From an uncultured Roseibium sp. (GTDB taxonomy: Bacteria > Pseudomonadota > Alphaproteobacteria > Rhizobiales > Stappiaceae), in NCBI RefSeq assembly GCF_963669205.1, contig NZ_OY769915.1, positions 532,001 to 596,000 on the forward strand: DNA of 64,000 nucleotides. The letters run 5' to 3'. Below the pieces are notes generated by a model that worked only from the letters and a program-made list of their open reading frames with translations, was not told the DNA's origin and ran no database searches. Of this stretch, positions 1 to 8,747 are shown in pieces (the first letter of the stretch is position 1; each line of letters begins with the position of its first letter). The position numbers and the translations under genes are program-made.

Positions 1-833
1 AGGCGAAGCTCCTGGCGTCCGCCGGCGTCCAGTCCGTACCCGACGGCATCCGGATCTCGGTGATGTCGAAACCGGAAGAAGGGGGTGAACCGGAGCTGTT
101 GTTCGGGGACGCGATCCCCGGCGGTACGGAGCCGGTCGGCGCACCGCTGCTCTTGCCCGGCAATGTCGAGTGGCAGCTGCTGGGCTATCCGGTCGAAGGT
201 TGGCGGAGCGCCGGCAAGGAAGTGTGGATCACGCAGTTTGTCGGCAGCGTCCTGGCCCTTGTTTTCAGCGTCATGACGTTCCTGCTTATCAGCGAAATCT
301 ACCGGGCGAGGTCGATTGCGTTGCACGATCCGCTGACCGGGCTTGCCAACCGGCGCCTTCTGGAAGAGCGCATGAACCAGCTGGTGGCCATGTGCGACAG
401 ATCCGGTGTGGGCTTCGAGATCTTCTACGTGGACCTGGACGCTTTCAAACCGGTCAACGATCACTACGGGCACTCCGTCGGCGATCAGCTCCTGAACGAG
501 ATTGGACGGCGACTGCAGAACCAGACGCGTGAATACGACACGGTGGCGCGCGTGGGTGGTGATGAGTTCATCGTGCTGACCCCCGGCAACATGCGGCAGG
601 GGGAAAAGGAAACCTTCGTTGCCCGACTGTCGGAGCGCCTGAATACCGCCTTCCAGTTTTCCGGCACGCAAATCGACATAAGGGCGAGCATCGGCAGTGC
701 CAGCTTTCCGATGGATGCCGCGACCATCAGCGACCTCCTGCGCGTCGCCGACGCGCGCATGTATGCGCAGAAGGCCAGATCGAAGCCTTCCGCGTCGAAT
801 GTTCCCGAGGGCGGGGTTCCTCAAGCTGGTTAA
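1..833 (+). CDS. Membrane-anchored diguanylate cyclase, 5' end outside window
   Basis: C-terminal part of a GGDEF protein that makes cyclic di-GMP from two GTP. The frame (codons in phase with position 3) is open to the left edge. The first ~50 visible residues resemble the end of a periplasmic sensor domain, perhaps CHASE, so the true start lies upstream. An internal GTG at 60 is not a convincing start. One transmembrane helix follows (VWITQFVGSVLALVFSVM), then the cyclase domain beginning at DPLTGLANRR. The active-site GGDEF is intact (VARVGGDEFIVL). An RxxD inhibitory site (REYD) lies exactly five residues before it, so product inhibition is expected. Sensor identity is uncertain; cyclase assignment is firm. 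Confidence 0.9.
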   Translation, partial: AKLLASAGVQSVPDGIRISVMSKPEEGGEPELLFGDAIPGGTEPVGAPLLLPGNVEWQLLGYPVEGWRSAGKEVWITQFVGSVLALVFSVMTFLLISEIYRARSIALHDPLTGLANRRLLEERMNQLVAMCDRSGVGFEIFYVDLDAFKPVNDHYGHSVGDQLLNEIGRRLQNQTREYDTVARVGGDEFIVLTPGNMRQGEKETFVARLSERLNTAFQFSGTQIDIRASIGSASFPMDAATISDLLRVADARMYAQKARSKPSASNVPEGGVPQAG

Positions 834-950
834 ATTTCTGTCATAATGGCATCCAGCAGGTGACGTTTGATCGGCTGATCCCTACACTGTTTCACAAGTA
901 ACCCTATAAATCTGGGTCTGAGGAACGGAAACGGGACGGAGAAACCGATA

Positions 951-2828
951 GTGTTTTCATGGCGTCTATTTAATAACGCGGCCGCGGCGGTCGGGTTTGT
1001 CAGTGTAGTTTCTTTTGCAGCGGTGCCGTCCGGACTGGCCAATACGGCCGAGCCTGAATGGCAACACGCAACGGCATTGACCGGAACACCCGGCTACGGT
1101 GCGGACGCCGCCCATTTCGACTATGTCAATCCGGACGCCCCGAAAGGCGGTCTGCTGCGCTTGTCGACGAGCGGTGGCTTCGACACGTTCAATCCGATCC
1201 TGCCCAAGGGCAACGTCGCACCGGGCATAAATCTCATTTACGACAGCCTGATGGAACAGGCGCTCGACGAGGCCGACATCAGCGCCCAGTACGGTGTCAT
1301 TGCCGAGGCGATGCGCTACCCGGAAGATTATTCCTGGGTCGAATACCGGCTCAACCCGGACGCTAGGTGGCATGACGGCAAGCCGATAACCCCGGAAGAC
1401 GTCATCTGGTCGTTCGAGAAGGCAACCGAACTCAATCCGCGCCAGCGGTTCTACTACCAGAATGTGACATCGGCAGAAGAACTGCCCGGCGGCGTCGTCA
1501 GGTTCGAATTCGATACAGCGAACAACCGCGAGCTGCCCCACATCGTCGGGCAGGTGCTCGTGATGCCGAAACACTGGTGGACCGGCACCAACGACAAGGG
1601 TGAAACGAGGGATATCGGCACGAGCACTCTGGAGCCGCCGCTGGGATCGGGGCCTTACGCGATCAAGAGATTTGAACCGAACCGTCAGGTCGTCTACGAG
1701 CGGGTGGACGATTATTGGGGCGAAGACCTTCCGATCCGGGTCGGCACGAACAATTTCGGCGAGATTCGCTACGATTCCTATCTGGACAGCACGGTTCAGC
1801 TCGAAGCCTTCAAGGGTGACCAATTCGACTGGCGGTCGGAAAACGTGGCGAAAAACTGGTCGACGGGCTACCGGACACCGGCGGTTGATCAGGGCAGAAT
1901 TGTGCTGGAAACCTTCCCGGACAAGGGCAGCGGGCTGATGCAGGCCTTCGTTCCGAACCTGCGGCGGGAGAAGTTCCAGGACGAACGCGTTCGCCGCGCC
2001 ATGAACTATGCCTTCGATTTTGAATCGACCAACCGGACCGCGTTCTTCGATCAGTACAAGCGCATCGATTCCTACTTTGCCGGAACGGAACTTGCCCACG
2101 CCGGCCTTCCGGAAGGCAAGGAACTGGAAATTCTGGAAAGCGTCCGCGATCTGTTGCCGGCCGATGTTTTCACCGAAGCTTACGAAAATCCCGTCGGCGG
2201 CGATGCGCAGACGATGCGCGGCAATCTGCGCGAGGCCTTCAATCTCCTGAAGGAAGCCGGCTACGAGCTGAAAGACGGAAAACTTGTCAGCAGCCAGACC
2301 GGCGAACCCTTCACCATCGAGTTCGTTTCCAACGATCCCAACTCCGAACGGTACGTGTTGCCCTTCGCGGCGAACCTGAAGCGGCTCGGGATCGACATGT
2401 CCTACCGGGTGCTGGACACACCGCAATACATCAACCGGATCCGCAGCCGCGATTTCGACATGACGACACTCGGAATGGCCCAGTCCCTGTCACCGGGCAA
2501 CGAGCAGCGGGATTTCTGGGGGTCGGAAGCCGCCGACAAGCAGCAGTCCTACAATTATGCTGGGATCAAGGATCCGGGCATCGACGCGCTCATCGAAAAG
2601 GTGATCTTCGCCGATGACCGGGAAACGCTGGTGGCAGCGACACGGGCGCTCGATCGGGCCCTGATGCACGGCAATTACGTCATCCCGCAGTGGTATATCG
2701 ACACCTACAGGACCGCGCGGTGGGACCGTTTCGGACATCCGGACAACATTCCGGAATTCACGCACGGCTTTCCGACGATCTGGTGGTATGACGAAGCGAA
2801 GGCTGCGAAGACGGGGGTGGCGAAATGA
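951..2828 (+). CDS. yejA: Periplasmic peptide-binding protein of Yej-type ABC importer (first copy, YejA1-like)
   Basis: Family 5 extracellular solute-binding protein (SBP_bac_5) of 625 residues, expected to capture oligopeptides in the periplasm for YejBEF. The GTG start is preceded by CGGAG nine bases upstream. A Sec-type signal peptide spans about residues 1-27 (hydrophobic stretch AAAAVGFVSVVSFAAV, cleavage near GLA-NTA). The motif DYVNPDAPKGG near the mature N-terminus is shared with the second copy and is typical of YejA. It overlaps the next gene by four bases (ATGA), so the two binding proteins are translationally coupled. Brucella has the same arrangement of two yejA genes before yejBEF, where the system is tied to antimicrobial-peptide resistance. 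The ligand here is inferred only. Confidence 0.9.
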   Translation: MFSWRLFNNAAAAVGFVSVVSFAAVPSGLANTAEPEWQHATALTGTPGYGADAAHFDYVNPDAPKGGLLRLSTSGGFDTFNPILPKGNVAPGINLIYDSLMEQALDEADISAQYGVIAEAMRYPEDYSWVEYRLNPDARWHDGKPITPEDVIWSFEKATELNPRQRFYYQNVTSAEELPGGVVRFEFDTANNRELPHIVGQVLVMPKHWWTGTNDKGETRDIGTSTLEPPLGSGPYAIKRFEPNRQVVYERVDDYWGEDLPIRVGTNNFGEIRYDSYLDSTVQLEAFKGDQFDWRSENVAKNWSTGYRTPAVDQGRIVLETFPDKGSGLMQAFVPNLRREKFQDERVRRAMNYAFDFESTNRTAFFDQYKRIDSYFAGTELAHAGLPEGKELEILESVRDLLPADVFTEAYENPVGGDAQTMRGNLREAFNLLKEAGYELKDGKLVSSQTGEPFTIEFVSNDPNSERYVLPFAANLKRLGIDMSYRVLDTPQYINRIRSRDFDMTTLGMAQSLSPGNEQRDFWGSEAADKQQSYNYAGIKDPGIDALIEKVIFADDRETLVAATRALDRALMHGNYVIPQWYIDTYRTARWDRFGHPDNIPEFTHGFPTIWWYDEAKAAKTGVAK

Positions 2829-4714
2829 GCGCTGTCTCGACCCCGACCCGGAGGCAATTGCTCAAGCTTTCGGGTGCTGCGGCGCTCGCCGGATCCTTGC
2901 CCGTCGGGACCACCTCCGCCTGGGCCGCCGCAACGTCTGCAGGCAAGCCCCAGCACGGCTTGTCGGTTTTCGGAGATCTGAAATACGGTCCCGATTTCAC
3001 GCATTTCGACTATGCGAACCCCGACGCGCCAAAGGGTGGAACCTTCATTTTCCAGGCACCTTACTGGTACTACAATCAGAACACCCTGACCTACAACACG
3101 TTCAATTCCTTCATTTTGAAAGGCGATGCGCCTCCGCGCATGGAACTTTGCTTCGACACGCTGATGGTTCGGGCCTATGACGAACCAGATGCCATGTACG
3201 GCCTTCTTGCCGAGACGGTGGAGGTCTCCGAAGACGGCAACACCTACACGTTCAACCTGCGGCCGGAAGCACGTTTCCACGACGGCTCGAAGCTGACGGC
3301 CGAGGACGTCGCGTTTTCACTGATGCTGCTCAAGGGAGACGGGCATCCGCAGATCAGCCAGAACATCCAGGAACTGATGGATGCCGAGATCCTGGACGAA
3401 TACCGCGTTGCGCTGCATTTTTCCGGCAATCAGTCGCGGCAATTGCCGTTGCTCGTTGCCGGTCTGCCGATCTTTTCCAAGCGCTATTACACCGCCTACG
3501 ATTTCGAGCAGAGCACCCTGACGGCGCCTTTGTCGTCGGGCCCGTACAAGGTCGGCAAACACGCCGTCGGGCGCTATGTCGAATACCACCGGGTCGAGAA
3601 CTATTGGGGAAATGATCTGCCGGTCCTGAAGGGACAGAAAAACTTCGAAGTCATCCGCGTTGATTTCTACCGCGACCTTCAGGTGTCGTTCGAGGCCTTC
3701 AAGAAAGGCGAAATGACCTATCGCGAGGAGTTCCGGTCCAAATTCTGGGCGACGGAGTACAACTTCCCCGCCGTTGTCGAAAAGCGCGTGGTCAAGAAGG
3801 AGTTTCCGGACGGACGTCCCTCCGGCGCGCAGGGCTGGTTCATCAACACGCGCCGGGAGAAGTTCAAGGACCCGCGTGTCCGCCGCGCGCTCAGCTATGC
3901 GTTCGATTTCGAGTGGTCGAACAAGAACCTGTTCTACGATCTTTACCAGCGGACCGAGTCCTTTTTCGAGAACTCGGACATGAAGGCGGAAGGACTGCCC
4001 GCGCCGGACGAACTGGCGCTCTTGGAGCCCTACCGTGACAAGCTGCCCGAAAGCGTCTTTGAAACAGCGTATATCCAGCCGGTCAGCGACGGCTCCGGTT
4101 TTGACCGGGCCTTGCTCAGGCAGGCCAATGACCTCCTGAAGGAAGCCGGCTACACGCGCCAGGGCACCAGCCTGGTCGGACCGGACGGTCAGCAGCTGAC
4201 AATCGAGTTCCTGAACAATTCGCCTGCTTTCGAGCGCATCATCAATCCGTTCATCAAGAACCTGGAACGGCTCGGGGTAAACGCCACCTTCAGGCTTGTG
4301 GACCCGGCGCAATATCAGTCGCGGCTGAACGATTATGATTTTGACATCTGCTCGCGGCGCTATTCCCTGAACGCAACGCTTTCCGAGGCCATCCGGACAT
4401 CGTGGGGGTCCAAGGCGGCGGCAACGCCGGGAACCTACAATATCGCCGGTATTTCCGATCCCGTTGTCGATGCTTTGATCGACAAGGCCCTGGAAGCCGA
4501 TACCCGCGAGGAAATGGTCGTCGCGGCCCGTGCGCTCGACCGGGTTCTCAGATCCGGGCACTACTGGGTGCCGCAATGGTTCAAACCTGTGCATAACGTT
4601 GCGGTATGGGACATGTTCGGACACCCGGACGTCACGCCACGCTATTTCTTTCCCGTGGAAGATCTCTGGTGGATAGACCAGGAAAAGGCCGAAAAGATCG
4701 GCAAATCCGGGTAG
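2825..4714 (+). CDS. yejA: Periplasmic peptide-binding protein of Yej-type ABC importer (second copy, YejA2-like)
   Basis: Second SBP_bac_5 protein, 629 residues, clearly paralogous to its upstream neighbour along the whole length (HFDYANPDAPKGG, RVRRALSYAFDFEWSN). Unlike the first copy, its signal peptide has a twin-arginine motif (TRRQLLKLSGAAALAGS) and probably uses the Tat pathway, so it would be exported folded. The start codon overlaps the preceding stop. The pair may give one transporter two ligand ranges. A 64-bp gap separates it from yejB, consistent with one operon. Confidence 0.9.
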   Translation: MSAVSTPTRRQLLKLSGAAALAGSLPVGTTSAWAAATSAGKPQHGLSVFGDLKYGPDFTHFDYANPDAPKGGTFIFQAPYWYYNQNTLTYNTFNSFILKGDAPPRMELCFDTLMVRAYDEPDAMYGLLAETVEVSEDGNTYTFNLRPEARFHDGSKLTAEDVAFSLMLLKGDGHPQISQNIQELMDAEILDEYRVALHFSGNQSRQLPLLVAGLPIFSKRYYTAYDFEQSTLTAPLSSGPYKVGKHAVGRYVEYHRVENYWGNDLPVLKGQKNFEVIRVDFYRDLQVSFEAFKKGEMTYREEFRSKFWATEYNFPAVVEKRVVKKEFPDGRPSGAQGWFINTRREKFKDPRVRRALSYAFDFEWSNKNLFYDLYQRTESFFENSDMKAEGLPAPDELALLEPYRDKLPESVFETAYIQPVSDGSGFDRALLRQANDLLKEAGYTRQGTSLVGPDGQQLTIEFLNNSPAFERIINPFIKNLERLGVNATFRLVDPAQYQSRLNDYDFDICSRRYSLNATLSEAIRTSWGSKAAATPGTYNIAGISDPVVDALIDKALEADTREEMVVAARALDRVLRSGHYWVPQWFKPVHNVAVWDMFGHPDVTPRYFFPVEDLWWIDQEKAEKIGKSG

Positions 4715-4778
4715 AACCTGAATGTGGCAATGTCAGTGCGCTTGATAAGTCCAAGGAAAAAGGGAACGAAATAACCCC

Positions 4779-5900
4779 ATGGGCGCCTATATCCTACGCC
4801 GTGTCCTGTTGATGATACCGACCCTCGTCGGGATCATGGCCATAAACTTCATCATTATCCAGTTCGCGCCCGGCGGGCCCGTGGAACGTGTGATTGCGCA
4901 GCTCCAGGGAACGGATGTGTCGGCGACCGCCAGGATCAGCGGCGGCGGCAGCGACTTTTCCGCTACCGGCAACGAAGCCTCGGGCGGCAGCGGGACCGCG
5001 GGTGATGCGGTCACGTCCAAGTATCGCGGCGCCCAGGGGCTCGATCCGGATTTCATCAAGGAACTTGAAGCGCAGTTCGGTTTCGACAAGCCGCCGCTCG
5101 AAAGGTTCCTGACGATGCTCTGGAACTACGCCCGGTTCGATTTTGGCGAGAGCTATTTCCGGGACATCCGCATCATTGATCTCATCAAGGAAAAACTGCC
5201 GGTTTCCATATCGCTCGGGCTCTGGATGACCCTGATTTCCTACATGATCTCGATCCCGCTCGGTATCCGCAAGGCGGTCAAGGACGGAAGCCGCTTCGAT
5301 ATCTGGACGTCCGGGATCATCATCATCGCCTACGCGATCCCCGGGTTTCTGTTCGCGGTGCTGCTTATCGTCCTGTTCGCCGGCGGGTCGTTCTGGGATT
5401 TCTTCCCGCTGCGCGGGCTGACCTCGGACAACTGGGCGGAGCTGTCCTGGTTCGGAAAGATCATCGACTATTTCTGGCACCTTGTCCTGCCGCTGATCGC
5501 CCTGTCACTCTCGGCTTTCGCGACCCTGACACTGCTCACCAAAAACTCGTTTCTCGACGAGATCCGCAAGCAGTATGTCATCACCGCGCGTGCGAAGGGG
5601 CTTGGGGAAAGCCAGGTCCTCTACGGCCACGTTTTCCGGAACGCGATGCTGATTGTGGTGGCCGGGTTCCCGGGCGCCTTCATCTCGGCCTTTTTCGCGG
5701 GATCGCTCCTCATCGAGCAGATCTTCTCGCTGGACGGACTGGGGCTTCTCAGCTTCGAATCGGTGATCAACAGGGATTACGCGGTCGTGTTCGCAACCCT
5801 CTACATCTTTGCCCTGATGGGTCTCATCGTGAACCTGATCTCGGACCTGACCTACACCTGGATTGATCCCCGGATCGACTTTGAAAGCCGGGAGGTGTGA
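4779..5900 (+). CDS. yejB: ABC transporter permease YejB
   Basis: Inner-membrane permease of the peptide importer, 373 residues. An N-terminal helix (RRVLLMIPTLVGIMAINFII) is followed by a periplasmic segment with a Gly/Ser-rich stretch at about residues 48-75, then five further helices. The EAA-type loop that contacts the ATPase is ITARAKGLGESQVLYGHVFRN. The length and the long first periplasmic loop fit YejB better than the shorter DppB/OppB proteins. The stop lies three bases before the yejE start, indicating a single transcript with coupled translation. Confidence 0.93.
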   Translation: MGAYILRRVLLMIPTLVGIMAINFIIIQFAPGGPVERVIAQLQGTDVSATARISGGGSDFSATGNEASGGSGTAGDAVTSKYRGAQGLDPDFIKELEAQFGFDKPPLERFLTMLWNYARFDFGESYFRDIRIIDLIKEKLPVSISLGLWMTLISYMISIPLGIRKAVKDGSRFDIWTSGIIIIAYAIPGFLFAVLLIVLFAGGSFWDFFPLRGLTSDNWAELSWFGKIIDYFWHLVLPLIALSLSAFATLTLLTKNSFLDEIRKQYVITARAKGLGESQVLYGHVFRNAMLIVVAGFPGAFISAFFAGSLLIEQIFSLDGLGLLSFESVINRDYAVVFATLYIFALMGLIVNLISDLTYTWIDPRIDFESREV

Positions 5901-5903
5901 TCC

Positions 5904-7106
5904 ATGGATACACGCCTTAACAAGGATCTCGAAGGGGCAGGATACGATGTCCTGAATCCGCTGCCGGAAGAAACGGCGCCGCCGCCGGTCAAGCGGGGCC
6001 TTTCGCCGATCAACCGGCGCAGGCTTGAGAATTTCAAGGCGAACCGGCGCGGCTACTGGTCCTTGTGGATCTTTCTCGTCCTGTTCTTCATGACCCTGTT
6101 TTCCGAGTTTCTGGTCAACGACCGGCCGATCGTGGCCATGTACAAGGGCGAGTTCCTGACACCGGTCTTCACCGAGTATCCGGAAGAGAAGTTCGGCGGG
6201 TTTCTGGCGACCACGGATTTCCGCGATCCGTTCATCCAGGAAGAAATCAACGCCAACGGCTGGATGCTCTGGCCGCCGGTGCGCTACTCCTACAACACCG
6301 TCAACAACGAGATACCGGTTGCCGCCCCGTCTCCGCCGACCTGGATGCTTCCAAAGGCAGAGCGCTGTGTCCAGTACCCGTTGGGAGACGAGGACCCGAA
6401 CTGCACCCTCGGGAACTGGAACTGGCTCGGTACGGACGATCAGGGCAGGGACGTCGTCGGCAGGTTGTTCTATGGCTTCAGGCTGTCCGTTCTGTTCGGG
6501 CTGGCGCTGACGCTTGCTTCGTCGGTCATCGGCATCGCGGCGGGGGCCACGCAGGGTTACTACGGCGGATGGGTCGATCTGGGCTTCCAGCGCTTCACCG
6601 AGATCTGGTCTGCGATGCCCACACTCTATCTCATCCTGATCATTTCATCGGTGCTCACACCCGGTTTCTGGGTGCTGTTCTCTATCCTGCTCGCCTTTTC
6701 CTGGATAGCTCTTGTCGGTGTGGTCCGGGCGGAGTTCCTGAGGGGGCGGAACTTTGAATATATCTCCGCCGCGCGGGCGCTCGGTGTCTCCAACCCGGTG
6801 ATCATGTGGCGGCATCTGCTTCCCAATGCCATGGTCGCAACCCTCACCTTCATGCCGTTCATCCTGAACGGATCGATCTCGACGCTTACGGCGCTGGACT
6901 TTCTCGGTCTCGGTCTGCCGCCCGGGTCGCCGTCACTCGGCGAGCTTCTGCGGCAGGGAAAGAATAATCTGAATGCGCCCTGGCTCGGCCTTACCGGCTT
7001 CTTCGTTCTGTCGATCATGCTGAGCCTGTTGATCTTTATCGGCGAAGCCGTGCGCGACGCCTTCGACCCGCGCAAGAGCCTGGCGCAGGGAGGTGCCAAT
7101 GGCTAG
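5904..7106 (+). CDS. yejE: ABC transporter permease YejE
   Basis: Second permease subunit, 400 residues. It has a long cytoplasmic N-terminus (~50 residues), one helix (YWSLWIFLVLFFMTLFS), a periplasmic domain of ~140 residues that includes the typical LGTDDQGRDV motif, and then the membrane domain. The EAA loop reads ISAARALGVSNPVIMWRHLL. The ATG start follows GGAGG with good spacing. Its 3' end overlaps the start of yejF. Partner of YejB in the Yej/microcin C-type family; the actual substrate is not shown by sequence. Confidence 0.93.
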   Translation: MDTRLNKDLEGAGYDVLNPLPEETAPPPVKRGLSPINRRRLENFKANRRGYWSLWIFLVLFFMTLFSEFLVNDRPIVAMYKGEFLTPVFTEYPEEKFGGFLATTDFRDPFIQEEINANGWMLWPPVRYSYNTVNNEIPVAAPSPPTWMLPKAERCVQYPLGDEDPNCTLGNWNWLGTDDQGRDVVGRLFYGFRLSVLFGLALTLASSVIGIAAGATQGYYGGWVDLGFQRFTEIWSAMPTLYLILIISSVLTPGFWVLFSILLAFSWIALVGVVRAEFLRGRNFEYISAARALGVSNPVIMWRHLLPNAMVATLTFMPFILNGSISTLTALDFLGLGLPPGSPSLGELLRQGKNNLNAPWLGLTGFFVLSIMLSLLIFIGEAVRDAFDPRKSLAQGGANG

Positions 7107-8730
7107 TCGCACGCTCATCTCCGTCAAGGATCTTTCGGTCGCCTTTGCCCAGGGCAAGGGCCAGGCGCTCGCCGTCGACAGAATTTCCTTCGACATCGAC
7201 AAGGGCGAGACGATCGCACTCGTTGGAGAAAGCGGCTCCGGCAAGTCCGTTTCCGCGCTCTCGATCCTGAAGCTGCTGCCTTATCCGGCGGCGTCCCACC
7301 CGTCCGGCGAAATCCTGATGAACGGTCAGGACCTTCTGAAGGCGAGCGACAACGAGTTGCGCAAGATCCGCGGCAATGCGGTATCGATGATCTTTCAGGA
7401 ACCGATGACCTCGCTCAATCCGTTGCACACGGTTGAAAAGCAGATTTCGGAAGTGCTGCGCATCCACCGGGGCATGGGGGAAACGCAGGCGCGCCAGCGG
7501 GTTCTGGAATTGCTCAACCAGGTCGGCATCCGCGAGGCGGAGACCAGGCTGAAATCCTATCCGCACCAGCTCTCCGGCGGACAGCGTCAGCGTGTCATGA
7601 TCGCCATGGCGCTCGCCAACGAACCCGACCTGCTGATTGCCGACGAACCGACGACCGCGCTCGACGTGACCGTGCAGGCCCAGATCCTGGAGCTCCTGAA
7701 GAAACTGCAGCGCCGTGAGGGCATGGCCATGCTCTTCATTACCCACGATCTCGGCATCGTGCGCAAATTCGCAGACCGCGTCTGCGTTATGACGGACGGC
7801 AAGATCGTGGAACAGGGGCCGGTCGCCGACATCTTCGACAATCCGCAGCACGACTACACCAAGCATCTTCTGGCCGCCGAGCCGAAGGGAGAGCCGCCCG
7901 AGACGGACAAGTCCAAGCCGGTCGTGGTGCAGGCGGAGGATCTGAAGGTCTGGTTCCCGGTCAAGCGCGGCCTGTTGCGCAAGACCGTCGATCACATCAA
8001 GGCCGTCGACGGCATCGATATCGAGGTCAGGCAGGGACAGACGCTGGGGATTGTCGGCGAAAGCGGCTCCGGCAAAACGACGCTGGGCCTTGCGATCCTG
8101 CGCATGATCTCGTCGACCGGCCGGATTTCGTTCGACGGCAACGAGATACAGCAGAACTCGTGGAAACAGATGAAGCCCCTGCGCCGGGATATGCAGATCG
8201 TTTTCCAGGATCCCTTCGGTGCCTTGTCGCCGCGCATGTCCGTCGCCGATATCGTCGGCGAAGGCCTGCAGGTCCACTTCCCGCAGATGTCATACGAGGA
8301 AAGGGACCGAAAAGTTGCTCAGGCCCTGGTCGAAGTCGGGCTTGAGGCCGGCATGCGGCACCGGTATCCACATGAGTTTTCCGGCGGTCAGCGACAACGG
8401 ATCTCGATCGCGCGGGCAATGGTTCTGGAACCCAAGTTCGTCATGCTCGACGAACCGACCTCCGCACTCGACATGAGCGTGCAGGCCCAGGTTGTTGATC
8501 TGCTGCGGGATCTGCAAAAGGCGCATGGCCTTGCATATCTGTTTATCTCTCACGATCTCAAGGTCGTGCGGGCGCTTGCGAACGAAGTGATCGTGATGCG
8601 GCAGGGCAAGGTCGTGGAGGCCGGACCGTCGGAGCAGATATTCGATGCACCGGAAACCGACTACACCCGCGCGCTCATGGCCGCCGCTTTCCGCCTGGAA
8701 ACGGCACCGGAAGGCGTCGTGAGCGCCTGA
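7099..8730 (+). CDS. yejF: ABC transporter ATP-binding protein YejF (two fused nucleotide-binding domains)
   Basis: ATPase of the Yej importer with two complete ABC domains in one chain. Domain 1 has Walker A GESGSGKSVS, signature LSGGQRQR and Walker B LLIADEPTTALD. Domain 2 has GESGSGKTTLG, FSGGQRQR and FVMLDEPTSALD. Both are predicted to be active. I prefer ATG 7099 over the in-frame GTG at 7093 because AGGGAGG at 7087-7093 then has normal spacing; this makes an 8-bp overlap with yejE. Last gene of the operon; it ends 17 bp before the convergent GGDEF-EAL gene. Confidence 0.93.
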   Translation: MASRTLISVKDLSVAFAQGKGQALAVDRISFDIDKGETIALVGESGSGKSVSALSILKLLPYPAASHPSGEILMNGQDLLKASDNELRKIRGNAVSMIFQEPMTSLNPLHTVEKQISEVLRIHRGMGETQARQRVLELLNQVGIREAETRLKSYPHQLSGGQRQRVMIAMALANEPDLLIADEPTTALDVTVQAQILELLKKLQRREGMAMLFITHDLGIVRKFADRVCVMTDGKIVEQGPVADIFDNPQHDYTKHLLAAEPKGEPPETDKSKPVVVQAEDLKVWFPVKRGLLRKTVDHIKAVDGIDIEVRQGQTLGIVGESGSGKTTLGLAILRMISSTGRISFDGNEIQQNSWKQMKPLRRDMQIVFQDPFGALSPRMSVADIVGEGLQVHFPQMSYEERDRKVAQALVEVGLEAGMRHRYPHEFSGGQRQRISIARAMVLEPKFVMLDEPTSALDMSVQAQVVDLLRDLQKAHGLAYLFISHDLKVVRALANEVIVMRQGKVVEAGPSEQIFDAPETDYTRALMAAAFRLETAPEGVVSA

Positions 8731-8747
8731 TCTAGAGCATCGGAAAC

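Noticed and set aside
8731..8747. Terminator between yejF and the convergent GGDEF-EAL gene
   Set aside because: The gap is only 17 bp; CTAGAGCATCGG has no stem with a U-tract.
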